Under the pieces are notes generated by a model, which saw only the letters and a list, made by a program, of their open reading frames with translations, searched no databases and was not told where the DNA came from. From positions 403,925 through 467,924 of the forward strand of contig NZ_LZZT01000031.1 in NCBI RefSeq assembly GCF_014170305.1: a stretch of DNA of 64,000 bases, in the 5' to 3' direction. The position numbers and the translations under genes are program-made. Positions within the stretch are counted from its first letter, which is position 1. Each line of letters opens with the position of its first letter. Positions 1-10,494 of the stretch are shown here, piece by piece. Source of the stretch: Achromobacter sp. UMC71 (GTDB lineage Bacteria; Pseudomonadota; Gammaproteobacteria; Burkholderiales; Burkholderiaceae_B).

Positions 1-1
1 C

Positions 2-736
2 GGCCCGCACTCCTTTCTTTGGCTGAACAACCGCCATCCGCTGCTGGGCGATGTGCGCGTGCGCCGCGCCATCATGTATGCGCTGGACCGCGAAGCCATG
101 CGCAACGTGGCCTGGTACGGCTTTGGCAAAGTGGCGACCGGCCCGTTCAACAGCAGCGTGCGCTACCACACCGACGACGTCACGCGCTATCCGCGCGACG
201 TGGCGCGCGCCAAGCAATTGCTCAAGGAAGCTGGCTACAAGGGCCAGACCCTGCGCCTGCTGCCGCTGCCCTATGGCGAGACCTGGCAGCGCTTCGCCGA
301 AATCGTCCGGCAGAACCTGGCCGAAGCCGGCATCAAGTTGGAAATGACGGCCACCGACGTCGCCGGCTGGAGCGAAAAGACCGCCAACTGGGACTACGAC
401 ATCGCCTTCTGCTACCTGTACCAGTATGGCGACGCGGCCCTGGGCGTCAGCCGCAACTACCTCACGTCCACGATCGCCAAAGGCTCGCCCTGGAACAACG
501 TCGAGGGCTACAGCAACCCCAAGGTCGACGACCTGTTCGAACGCGGCGCGCGCGAAGCCGACCCCGAGGCCCGCCGCAAGCTGTACGAAGAAGTCCAGCG
601 CGTCCTGGTCGACGACGTGCCGGTGGCCTGGCTGCTGGAATTGCAGTTCCCCACGCTGTATCGCAACAACGTCAAGAACCTGATCAATTCAGGCATCGGC
701 TTGAACGACAGCCTCGCGCGCGCCACGCTGGCCTGA
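2..736 (+). CDS. ABC transporter substrate-binding protein, peptide/nickel family (SBP_bac_5), C-terminal part
   Basis: Periplasmic binding protein for peptide-type ligands. The open frame runs in from the left edge, so the N-terminus and signal peptide are outside the window. About 244 residues remain, beginning within the typical SBP_bac_5 segment NNRHPLLGDVRVRRAIMYAL, where the family has 'N..PPF.D.rVR.Ai..Ai'. The tail has the usual run of a PKVDDLFERG-like segment followed by a hydrophobic C-terminal strand region. It is followed after 31 bp by two permeases and a fused ATPase, so it supplies the ligand-binding part of that importer. Family assignment is firm; the transported ligand is not visible in the sequence. 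Confidence 0.93.
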   Translation, partial: GPHSFLWLNNRHPLLGDVRVRRAIMYALDREAMRNVAWYGFGKVATGPFNSSVRYHTDDVTRYPRDVARAKQLLKEAGYKGQTLRLLPLPYGETWQRFAEIVRQNLAEAGIKLEMTATDVAGWSEKTANWDYDIAFCYLYQYGDAALGVSRNYLTSTIAKGSPWNNVEGYSNPKVDDLFERGAREADPEARRKLYEEVQRVLVDDVPVAWLLELQFPTLYRNNVKNLINSGIGLNDSLARATLA

Positions 737-767
737 ACCGCGCCGATCCAGACTGGGGGAATGCCGC

Positions 768-1742
768 ATGAAGAAACTCGCTTACCTGATGCGCCGCATC
801 GTGCAGGGCCTGCTGGTGCTGGCCCTGATCGCGGTCATCAATTTCCTGCTGATCCGCGCCGCGCCCGGCGATCCGGCCACCGTCATGGCCGGGGAAGCCG
901 GCGCTTCCGACGAAGTCTTCATGGCGCAGGTACGCGAACGCTTCGGACTGGACAAGCCCCTGCCGCAGCAACTGGCCACCTATCTGAGCCACGCCGCGCG
1001 GCTGGACCTGGGGGATTCGTACCGGCAGCAACGTCCGGTCATGAGCCTGATCGGCGAACGCCTGCCGGCCACGCTGCTCCTGACGCTGACCGCCTTCGTC
1101 GTGTCATTGACCGCGGGAGTGGCGCTAGGCGCCTGGACCAGTGCCCGCGCGGGGTCCTGGCTGGACAGCCTGGTCAGCACACTCTCGATGCTGTTCTACG
1201 CCACGCCGCTGTTCTGGCTGGCGCTGATGGGGGTGCTGCTGTTCTCGGTAAAGCTGGAATGGCTGCCGGGCTTCGGTTTTGAAACGGTGGGGGCGGGCCA
1301 TGCGGGGCTGGCGCGCGTGGCCGATATCGCCAGCCACCTGGTGCTGCCGGCCGCCACGCTGGCGCTGTTCTACATGGCCGTGTATGCCCGCATGACGCGC
1401 ACGGCCATGCTGGAGGTGGCGCAGATGGACTTCGTCAAGACCGCCCGCGCCAAGGGGCTGTCGCCGCGCCGCATCCAGCGCCGCCACATCCTCCGGAACG
1501 CGCTGCTGCCGGTCATCACCCTGGCCGGCATCCAGGCCGGCTCGATGGTGGGCGGCACGGTGCTGATCGAAACCGTGTTCGCGTGGCCCGGCATCGGCCG
1601 GCTGATGTTCGATGCCCTGGTGCAGCGCGACTACAACCTGCTGCTGGGCACGTTCCTGGTCACCGCGGCACTGGCCGTGGCCTTCAACATCATCACCGAC
1701 CTGCTCTACACGCTGGCCGATCCGAGGATAGAACTGCAATGA
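768..1742 (+). CDS. ABC transporter permease, DppB/OppB type
   Basis: Inner-membrane permease of the dipeptide/oligopeptide importer, 324 residues. The N-terminal helix (LMRRIVQGLLVLALIAVINF) followed by RAAPGDPA is the DppB signature. The cytoplasmic EAA loop for ATPase contact is visible as DFVKTARAKGLSPRRI, then RHILRNALLPVIT. A purine-rich ribosome site (GGGGGAA, about 754-760) precedes the ATG. Its stop codon overlaps the start of the next permease (ATGA), indicating translational coupling. The partner is the DppC-type protein encoded directly downstream. The substrate is unknown. Confidence 0.95.
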   Translation: MKKLAYLMRRIVQGLLVLALIAVINFLLIRAAPGDPATVMAGEAGASDEVFMAQVRERFGLDKPLPQQLATYLSHAARLDLGDSYRQQRPVMSLIGERLPATLLLTLTAFVVSLTAGVALGAWTSARAGSWLDSLVSTLSMLFYATPLFWLALMGVLLFSVKLEWLPGFGFETVGAGHAGLARVADIASHLVLPAATLALFYMAVYARMTRTAMLEVAQMDFVKTARAKGLSPRRIQRRHILRNALLPVITLAGIQAGSMVGGTVLIETVFAWPGIGRLMFDALVQRDYNLLLGTFLVTAALAVAFNIITDLLYTLADPRIELQ

Positions 1743-2584
1743 ACAACGGATTCTGGCGGCGTTTCCGCCGCAATAAAGGCGCGTTGGCCGGCCTGGCCGT
1801 GATGGCGGCGGTGCTGCTGCTGGCGCTGGCCGCGCCGCTGGTGGCCGCGCACGATCCCTGGGCCATGGTGCAGCGCCCCTTCCTGCCGCCGCTGGACATG
1901 GGCGGCCTGCCGTTCGGCACCGACACCATGGGCCGCGACATCGGTTCGGGCCTGGCCTACGGCGCGCGCATCTCGCTGCTGATCGGCCTGATCTCCACGC
2001 TGGCGGGCTTGCTCATCGGCGTGTCGGTCGGCGCGCTGGCCGGCTACTACGGCGGCTGGATCGATACCGGCCTGATGCGCTTTACCGAGCTGTTCCAGGC
2101 CATTCCCAGCTTCGCACTGGCCATTGTGCTGGTGGCGATATTCCAGCCCTCGGTCGGGTCCATCGTGACCGCCATCGCGCTGGTGTCGTGGCCACCCGTC
2201 GCCCGGCTGGTGCGCAGCGAGTTCCTGACGCTGCGCCACCGCGATTTCGTGCATGCCGCCCATCTGGCCGGCGAATCCAACCTGCGCATCATCATCACGC
2301 AGATCCTGCCCAACGCCGCCGCCCCCATCGTCGTGATGGGCTCGCTGATGGTGGCCACCGCCATCCTGCTGGAATCGAGCCTGAGCTTCATGGGCCTGGG
2401 CGACCCCAACGTGATGAGCTGGGGCTACATGATCGGCGCGGCCCGCACCGCGCTGCGCCAAGCCTGGTGGATCAGCCTGTTCCCCGGCGTGGCCATCCTG
2501 CTGACGGTGCTGGCGCTGAACCTGATCGGGGAAGGCCTGAGCGACGGCCTGAACACCCGGCTGGACCCGAGGAGCCGCGCATGA
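1739..2584 (+). CDS. ABC transporter permease, DppC/OppC type
   Basis: Second inner-membrane permease, 281 residues. The start MNNGFWRRFRRNKGALAGL is the usual short basic cytoplasmic tail before TM1. The family motif PFGTDTMGRDIGSGLAYGAR is present, and the EAA loop reads DFVHAAHLAGESNLRII. The ATG lies inside the upstream stop (ATGA), which fixes the start because longer in-frame versions would overlap the DppB gene deeply. The next gene again starts with an ATGA overlap. It works with the DppB-like and ATPase products as one importer. Confidence 0.95.
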   Translation: MNNGFWRRFRRNKGALAGLAVMAAVLLLALAAPLVAAHDPWAMVQRPFLPPLDMGGLPFGTDTMGRDIGSGLAYGARISLLIGLISTLAGLLIGVSVGALAGYYGGWIDTGLMRFTELFQAIPSFALAIVLVAIFQPSVGSIVTAIALVSWPPVARLVRSEFLTLRHRDFVHAAHLAGESNLRIIITQILPNAAAPIVVMGSLMVATAILLESSLSFMGLGDPNVMSWGYMIGAARTALRQAWWISLFPGVAILLTVLALNLIGEGLSDGLNTRLDPRSRA

Positions 2585-4281
2585 ACCCCGCCGATATCCT
2601 CGCCCTCGACAAGCGGGCCGACAGCGTGCTGGCCGCCGAGCCGCTGGCCCCGGCCGCCGCCGACGCCCTGCTCGAGCTCCGCGGCCTGTCCATCCGCCTG
2701 CCCGCCGGCGCCGACCGTCCTTTGGCGGTGAAAGAGGCCAGCCTGTCCATCGGCCGAGGCGAAACCCTGTGCATCGTGGGCGAAAGCGGCTCGGGCAAAT
2801 CCATGATCGCCAACGCCGTCATGGGCCTGTTGCCCCAGCCCATGGTAGCCCCGGTGGCCGGCGGCATCGTGTTCCAGGGCCATGACCTGCTGACGCTGGC
2901 CGAACCGCAATGGCGCGCCCTGCGCGGCAACCGTATCGGCATGATCTTCCAGGACCCGATGTCGGCGCTGAATCCGGTCATGCGCATCGGCGACCAGCTC
3001 AAAGAAGCGCTGGACGCGCACGTGAAGCTGTCGGCCGCCGACAAGCAGGCGCGCATCATCGGCGCGCTGCGCGACGTGCGCCTGCCGGACCCAGAAGGCA
3101 TCGCGGCCAGCTACCCCGGCCGCCTGTCGGGCGGGCAACGCCAGCGCGTCATGATCGCCTGCGCGCTGATGCTGGAGCCGGCGCTGCTGATCGCCGACGA
3201 ACCGACCACGGCGCTGGACGTCACCACCCAGGCGCAGATCCTGGACCTGATCCGCGACCTGCAGACCAGGCACGGCACCGCCGTGCTGTTCATCACCCAC
3301 GATTTCGGCGTGGTCTCGCAGATCGCCGACCGCGTTGCCGTCATGCAGCTGGGCGAGATCGTCGAGGCCGGCACGGCCGACGAGGTGCTGGGCCGGCCCC
3401 GCCACGACTACACCCGCAAGCTGATCGCCGCGATTCCGCACGGCATGCCGGCAAGCGCCCGCAGCGCCGACCCGCAGCCGGTGCTGCTGGACGTGCGTGA
3501 CCTGAAGAAAACCTACGTGTCCGGCGGCGGCCTGTTCCGGCGCGGCCGCGAAACCGCCGCCATGCGCGGCATCAGCTTCACGCTGCGGCGCGGCGAGGTG
3601 CTGGGCCTGGTCGGCGAATCCGGCTCGGGCAAATCCACGCTGGGCCGCTGCATCGCGGGCCTGTTGCCGCAGGACGATGGCCAGATCCTCTTCAACGGCC
3701 AGCCCCGCGGCGCGCGCCCGGCCATGGGCCGGGTGCAGATGGTGTTCCAGGACCCGCAGGCTTCGCTCAACCCGCGCCACACCGTGGGCCGTTCGATCAT
3801 GGCCGGCCCGCTGGCGCAGGGCATGGCGCCCGAACGAGCCCGCGCCCGCGCGGCCGAACTGCTGCAACTGGTGGGCCTGAATCCGGACGCCGCCAGCCGC
3901 TACCCGCACGAGTTTTCCGGCGGCCAGCGCCAGCGCATCGGCATCGCCCGCGCACTGGCATCCGAGCCCGAACTGATCGTGGCGGACGAGCCCGTGTCGG
4001 CCCTGGACGTCTCGGTACAGGCGCAGGTGCTGGACCTGTTCGCCAGCGTGCGCGAACGCTTCCACCTGAGCATGCTGTTCGTCACCCACGACCTGCGCGT
4101 AGCCGCGCAGATGTGCGACCGCATCGCCGTCATGCAGCAAGGCCGCATCATCGAATGCGGGCCGGCCGCCCAGGTCATCCGCGAACCGCAACAGGCCTAC
4201 ACGCGCGAACTGGTACAGGCGGTGCCGGACTTTGCCAGCATCGTCTCTGGACGCGCCCGGCGCGCGGCGGTGGCCGCATGA
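2581..4281 (+). CDS. Fused double-domain ABC transporter ATPase (DppD-DppF / GsiA-like)
   Basis: Cytoplasmic ATPase with two nucleotide-binding domains in one 566-residue chain. Walker A boxes GESGSGKS lie at residues 67-74 and 345-352. Signature motifs are [14 protein letters not shown] in the first half and [15 protein letters not shown] in the second. Walker B segments are [13 protein letters not shown] and LIVADEPVSALDV. Each half ends with an oligopeptide-transporter C-terminal segment (YTRKLIAAIP, YTRELVQAVP). Many peptide importers use two separate proteins; the fusion resembles GsiA and YejF. The ATG overlaps the upstream stop, and the stop overlaps the next start (ATGA). Confidence 0.95.
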   Translation: MNPADILALDKRADSVLAAEPLAPAAADALLELRGLSIRLPAGADRPLAVKEASLSIGRGETLCIVGESGSGKSMIANAVMGLLPQPMVAPVAGGIVFQGHDLLTLAEPQWRALRGNRIGMIFQDPMSALNPVMRIGDQLKEALDAHVKLSAADKQARIIGALRDVRLPDPEGIAASYPGRLSGGQRQRVMIACALMLEPALLIADEPTTALDVTTQAQILDLIRDLQTRHGTAVLFITHDFGVVSQIADRVAVMQLGEIVEAGTADEVLGRPRHDYTRKLIAAIPHGMPASARSADPQPVLLDVRDLKKTYVSGGGLFRRGRETAAMRGISFTLRRGEVLGLVGESGSGKSTLGRCIAGLLPQDDGQILFNGQPRGARPAMGRVQMVFQDPQASLNPRHTVGRSIMAGPLAQGMAPERARARAAELLQLVGLNPDAASRYPHEFSGGQRQRIGIARALASEPELIVADEPVSALDVSVQAQVLDLFASVRERFHLSMLFVTHDLRVAAQMCDRIAVMQQGRIIECGPAAQVIREPQQAYTRELVQAVPDFASIVSGRARRAAVAA

Positions 4282-5258
4282 GCGCCGTCCTCGCCGCCGC
4301 TGCCCCGGCCCTGGACCGGCCGCCCTGCGTTGCCCTGCTCAGCCGCGTGCTGGACATGCGCTACCTGGTGCCCGCCTTCCAGGCCCTGCGGCCCGACATC
4401 GCCTGGCGCACCGCCGACGACCTGGGCAACCCGGCCGACATCGACGCCGCGGTCTGTTGGCTGCCGCCCGCCGGCCTGCTGGCCGCGCTGCCCAACCTGC
4501 GCCTGATCCAGTCGATCGGCGCGGGCGTGGACCACCTCTACGCCGACCCGGCCCTGCCGCGCCACGTGCCGGTATGCCGCGTGGCCGAAGCCGGCATGGC
4601 GGCCGGCATGAGCACCTATGTGACCTGGGCGGTGATCCACCACCACCGCCACTTCCGCGACTATGTGCGCAACAGCGCCCAGGGCCTCTGGCGCGAAAGC
4701 CCCATCGTGCCGCCGTCCGAACACCGTGTCGCCATCGCCGGGCTGGGCCGGCTGGGCCTGGCTGCCGCGCAGGCGCTGGCCGCACTGGGCTACCGCGTGT
4801 CCGGCTGGAGCCGCACGCCCAAGCCAGACCTGCCGGCCGGCATCACCGGCCACCACGGCCCGGACGGCCTGCCGGCCCTGCTGGCGGAGGCCGACACGCT
4901 GGTGTGCCTATTGCCGCTGACTGACGACACCCGCGGCTTCCTCGGCGCCGCCACCTTCGCGCAGTTGCCCCGCGGCGCCCACGTGGTCAATGCCGGCCGC
5001 GGCGAACACCTGGACCCTGCCGCGCTGCTGGCGGCGCTGGACAGCGGCCAGTTGGCGTACGCCACGCTGGACGCCACGCCGCAGGAGCCGCTGCCATCGG
5101 ACCATCCGCTGTGGCGCCATCCGAATGTGCTGGTCACCCCCCACATCGCCACCCGTACGCCGGCCGCGGCGATTGCCCGGCAAACGCTGGACAACCTGCG
5201 CACGGTGCTGGCGGGCGGCCGGCCCGGCACCTGCGCCGATCCCGCGCTGGGATACTGA
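4278..5258 (+). CDS. D-2-hydroxyacid dehydrogenase, GhrA-like (glyoxylate/hydroxypyruvate reductase A family)
   Basis: NAD(P)-dependent reductase of 2-oxoacids such as glyoxylate or hydroxypyruvate, by family. At 326 residues it is close to GhrA (about 312). The nucleotide-binding loop GLGRLGLAAA is present. Catalytic elements expected for the family are visible: Arg in NAGRGEHLD, Glu in TPQEPLP and His in TPHIATRT. SIGAGVDHL is the substrate-domain segment. It is the last gene of the peptide ABC operon and starts within the ATPase stop (ATGA), so it is probably co-expressed. The coupling suggests that a 2-oxo/2-hydroxy acid derived from the imported compound is processed; this is inference. 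Confidence 0.88.
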   Translation: MSAVLAAAAPALDRPPCVALLSRVLDMRYLVPAFQALRPDIAWRTADDLGNPADIDAAVCWLPPAGLLAALPNLRLIQSIGAGVDHLYADPALPRHVPVCRVAEAGMAAGMSTYVTWAVIHHHRHFRDYVRNSAQGLWRESPIVPPSEHRVAIAGLGRLGLAAAQALAALGYRVSGWSRTPKPDLPAGITGHHGPDGLPALLAEADTLVCLLPLTDDTRGFLGAATFAQLPRGAHVVNAGRGEHLDPAALLAALDSGQLAYATLDATPQEPLPSDHPLWRHPNVLVTPHIATRTPAAAIARQTLDNLRTVLAGGRPGTCADPALGY

Positions 5259-5315
5259 GCCGCGTGCCTTCGCACGACCCGTGAGGATTCTCTTTTATAA
5301 GAAACAGTTATTTGA

Positions 5316-5344
5316 TTGACCCGCCACCCCGCTCTTGCTACATA
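5316..5344 (+). promoter_or_regulatory. Putative sigma-70 promoter of the flavoprotein/DUF1641 operon
   Basis: TTGACC (5316-5321) and TACATA (5339-5344) are separated by exactly 17 bp. The -35 matches at five of six positions but the -10 is weak. The surrounding DNA (about 5290-5350) is locally AT-rich compared with its flanks. An imperfect dyad ATAA-N7-TTAT sits just upstream near 5296-5310 and could be an operator. Confidence 0.4.
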
Positions 5345-5394
5345 TGAACGGGCAACTGCACTTGGTTCCTGATTATTCTCACTGGAGGATTTTT

Positions 5395-6585
5395 ATGAGC
5401 AAGCGAATTGTTGTCGTAGGTGGCGGGGTCGGCGGCACCATGCTGGCCAACCAACTGGTTCATAAGCTGTATGCCGAGGTGTCTCGGGGCGAGGTCAGCA
5501 TCCTGCTGCTGTCCGATTCGCCGGATCACTACTACAAGCCAGCCTTCATGTATGTGGCGTTCAACCTGTTCTTCCAGGAAGAACTCAAGCGCCCCGAACG
5601 TTCCCTGCTGCGCCCCGAAATCGAATTCCGCGTGGACAAGGTCACACGCTTCGATTTCAACACGCAGGAATTGGCCACGCGCAGCGGCAAGCGCTACGGC
5701 TACGACTACCTGGTGATTGCCACCGGCTGCGTGCCGGCCCCCGAGCGCATCGAAGGCCTGCGGGAAGCGGGCGACCATTTCTACCAATACGAGCCTGCCC
5801 GGCAACTGGCTGACCGGCTGTCCAGGATCGAACGGGGCCGCGTATTCGTCAGCGTCACGTTCCCCAAGACGCCCAACGTGCCGCACCAGTGCGGCATCGC
5901 CCCCATCGAAACCACGCTGATGCTGGACGACTACCTGCGCCGCCGGGGCGTTCGCGACCGTGTCGAGATCGTCTACACCTATCCCACCACCGCCCAGTTG
6001 CTGCGCAACTGCCTGTTCCTGCAGCAACCAACCTGCGAAGTCCTGCCCGCGATTTTCGAGCAGCGCGGCATCCGTTTTCAGCGCGGCTTCACGCTGGCCA
6101 AGGTGGACCCTGAACGCCGTATCGCCTATTCGGAGGAAGGCGCGGAGCAGCCGTTCGACATCCTGATGGCCACCCCGCCCATCCGCGCGGTGGACGCGGT
6201 GCTGGAGTCAGGCGCCTCGCAGGCGCCTGACAACGAAGGCTGGCTGCCCACCGATCACGAGACCCTGCAGGTCTACGGACTGCGCAATGTGTACGTGATT
6301 GGCGACACCGTGGACCTGCCCGTCAGCAAGGCCGGCGGCTCATGCCACAACCAGGCCCCGGTCATCGCCAACAACATCGCCGGCGAAATCCGGCTGGGCC
6401 ACCCCACCAGTGTCTATGAAGGCCGTGTACAGGCCGTCGCACAGATGGGGCTGAACGCCGGCATGCCGCTCTGGTACGACTACACGCACGATGTACGGCC
6501 CACGCCGCCCACCAAGCTGGGCGGCTTGCTGCGCCATGGTTTCAACCGGGGCCTGTATTGGTCCGTCGCCAGGGGAATGCTATGA
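5395..6585 (+). CDS. FAD/NAD(P)-dependent oxidoreductase, sulfide:quinone reductase-like
   Basis: Flavoprotein of 396 residues. The N-terminal FAD-binding motif is VVVGGGVGGTM, the second dinucleotide region is YLVIATG, and the C-terminal FAD contact is NVYVIGDTVDLP. Cysteines at 112, 166 (HQCGIAPIE), 206, 214 and 317 (GSCHNQ) are compatible with a sulfide:quinone reductase-type thiol/persulfide chemistry. Residues 112 and 166 sit where the family usually has redox cysteines. The start is set by GGAGG at 5384-5388 before ATG. An upstream in-frame start near 5335 is possible but would precede the promoter elements. It is translationally coupled (ATGA) to a DUF1641 gene. The actual substrate is not proven. 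Confidence 0.85.
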   Translation: MSKRIVVVGGGVGGTMLANQLVHKLYAEVSRGEVSILLLSDSPDHYYKPAFMYVAFNLFFQEELKRPERSLLRPEIEFRVDKVTRFDFNTQELATRSGKRYGYDYLVIATGCVPAPERIEGLREAGDHFYQYEPARQLADRLSRIERGRVFVSVTFPKTPNVPHQCGIAPIETTLMLDDYLRRRGVRDRVEIVYTYPTTAQLLRNCLFLQQPTCEVLPAIFEQRGIRFQRGFTLAKVDPERRIAYSEEGAEQPFDILMATPPIRAVDAVLESGASQAPDNEGWLPTDHETLQVYGLRNVYVIGDTVDLPVSKAGGSCHNQAPVIANNIAGEIRLGHPTSVYEGRVQAVAQMGLNAGMPLWYDYTHDVRPTPPTKLGGLLRHGFNRGLYWSVARGML

Positions 6586-7022
6586 ACGCCCATCACGACA
6601 ACACCCTGCCGGCGGCCGACCGATGCGCCAGCGCCCTGGACGCGCCGCAAGCGATCGATGGCGGCGACAGCCTGACGCTGCTGGCGGACAAGCTGCGGCC
6701 CCTGGCCGACAGCGGACGGCTGGACAACGTGGTCGACCTGCTGGCGCTGGCTTCCGACCTGGTGGACCTGCTCGATGCGCCCATGGTGGAAAAACTGGGC
6801 GCCTTGTCGGAGCAGGCGTCGGGCGCCGCCTGGACGCTGGCCAATGCCTGGCGCGCGGCGCAGGCCCAGGGACTCAAGGAAGCGCAGCCGCCGGGTCTGA
6901 CGGGCCTGTTCCAGCTATTCAGGGACGAGGACACCCGGCGCGGCCTGGCCCTGGCGCTGCGGTCGCTGCAAGGCCTGGGCAGACAGCTGCGCAACCAGCA
7001 GGAGGACTACGCGGCCCCATAG
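6582..7022 (+). CDS. DUF1641 family protein
   Basis: Small soluble, leucine- and alanine-rich protein of 146 residues with no signal peptide or cysteine. The segments LRPLADSGRLDNVVDLLALA and GLTGLFQLFRDEDTRRGLAL match the DUF1641 pattern, in which a helical protein is encoded beside redox flavoproteins or formate dehydrogenase-like genes. The ATG overlaps the stop of the sulfide:quinone reductase-like gene, so the two are probably made in equal amounts and may interact. The biochemical role of the family is unknown. The operon ends at the terminator at 7066-7106. Confidence 0.8.
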   Translation: MNAHHDNTLPAADRCASALDAPQAIDGGDSLTLLADKLRPLADSGRLDNVVDLLALASDLVDLLDAPMVEKLGALSEQASGAAWTLANAWRAAQAQGLKEAQPPGLTGLFQLFRDEDTRRGLALALRSLQGLGRQLRNQQEDYAAP

Positions 7023-7065
7023 GACGCAGGTCGGGCGGCGCTGCCCAAAGCCGGCGCCAGACCGC

Positions 7066-7106
7066 AAAAAGGCCCCGCCCGGTTTCCCGGGCGGGGCCTT
7101 TTTTTG
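7066..7106. terminator. Bidirectional rho-independent terminator
   Basis: A run of five A, then GGCCCCGCCCGG, a TTT spacer, its complement CCGGGCGGGGCC, then seven T. Both strands read as a GC-rich stem followed by a T-run, so it serves the DUF1641 operon from the left and clpB from the right. Confidence 0.93.
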
Positions 7107-7146
7107 CTGCGCGAGGCCATGAGACCCGCGCAGCGGATGGCGCGGA

Positions 7147-9753
<2,607 letters not shown>

Positions 9754-9815
9754 AATGGTCGTAGTGGCTTGTTGGGGAGCCTGACCGAAACACGCCGGCG
9801 GGCTCGATGACCTGA

Positions 9816-9843
9816 ATATGCGGCCGGATGCGAGAATTTCAAC
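9816..9843 (-). promoter_or_regulatory. Heat-shock (sigma-32) promoter of clpB
   Basis: Read on the minus strand: GTTGAAA (9843-9837), 13 bp, then CCGCATAT (9823-9816). The sigma-32 consensus is CTTGAAA, 13-17 bp, CCCCATNT, so both boxes differ at one base and spacing is in range. The clpB start codon is 63 nt downstream of the -10. ClpB is a classic RpoH regulon member. Confidence 0.78.
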
Positions 9844-9893
9844 ACCTGGCCGGGCCTCGTGGACGGGATCCGCGTACAGCAACAATCTGAACT

Positions 9894-10328
9894 ATGAGCA
9901 TATACGTTTTTGTCTACGGCACGCTACGCGCGGGCGAAATCAATGATCTGGCGCAAGCCGCCGCCCGCCGCGGCCTGCCGCCCGCCCGCTACGTCGGCCC
10001 GGCCACGGTGCCGGGCGTGCTGGTGGACTTCGGCGCCTGGCCCGGGCTGATCCCGGTCGCGGACGGACGCCGGGTGCGGGGCGACCTCTACGAGGTCACC
10101 CCGGCGCTGGTCGCCCTGATGGACGAGATCGAGGAATACGCGCCCGGCCAGCCCTGCTGCTTCGTGCGCCGTCCCGTGCTGGCCCAGCCCCTGGCGCCGC
10201 CGGACGCCGCCCCCGTGGCTTGCGAGTACTACCCTATCGATCCCGCCCACCGCGGCGCGGCGGTGGACGTGGCGGACGACGACTGGGTCGCCTACCGGCG
10301 GGCCCGCGGCCCGCAGGCCGCCAGATAG
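9894..10328 (+). CDS. Gamma-glutamylcyclotransferase-like (AIG2/GGCT fold) family protein
   Basis: Small cytoplasmic protein of 144 residues with the GGCT-fold signature FVYGTLRAG at residues 6-14. That loop makes the anion-binding site. The conserved acidic stretch LMDEIEEY near residue 80 carries the family's candidate catalytic glutamate. Members cyclise gamma-glutamyl peptides or act on other gamma-glutamylamines; the substrate here is not evident. It is divergent from clpB, with its start just beyond the clpB promoter region, and stands alone before the FNR-like regulator. Confidence 0.85.
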   Translation: MSIYVFVYGTLRAGEINDLAQAAARRGLPPARYVGPATVPGVLVDFGAWPGLIPVADGRRVRGDLYEVTPALVALMDEIEEYAPGQPCCFVRRPVLAQPLAPPDAAPVACEYYPIDPAHRGAAVDVADDDWVAYRRARGPQAAR

Positions 10329-10394
10329 ACGCGAACCCAGCGCCCGCCGCGACAGCCGCAGGCCGGCCGCGAAGACTTGCGATAACCCGCTCCG

Positions 10395-10425
10395 TAAGAC
10401 ACCCGTAGTAACAACGGACTACAAT
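10395..10425 (+). promoter_or_regulatory. Possible promoter of the FNR-like regulator gene
   Basis: A good -10 (TACAAT, 10420-10425) lies about 70 bp before the start codon. The best -35 (TAAGAC, 10395-10400) is weak with a 19-bp spacer. No symmetrical FNR box (TTGAT-N4-ATCAA) is evident nearby, so autoregulation is not supported by the sequence. Confidence 0.35.
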
Positions 10426-10494
10426 AGATACCTGTCTCACGCTTTACGCCCGCCCCGGCTACCCGCCAGGCCCGGGCACTATAGAGGTCATCGT

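Noticed and set aside
2425..4191. 588-codon open frame antisense to the fused ATPase gene
   Set aside because: The real ATPase motifs are on the plus strand; the antisense product has no recognisable domain.
5335..5394. Upstream in-frame start for the flavoprotein
   Set aside because: GGAGG precedes ATG 5395 and the FAD motif follows directly; the upstream segment overlaps promoter-like elements.
9754..9885. Longer ClpB start (44 extra residues)
   Set aside because: The extension runs through the sigma-32 promoter, and the family N-terminus [10 protein letters not shown] begins at 9753.
10329..10494. FNR box for autoregulation of the FNR-like gene
   Set aside because: No TTGAT-N4-ATCAA-like sequence is visible in the upstream region.
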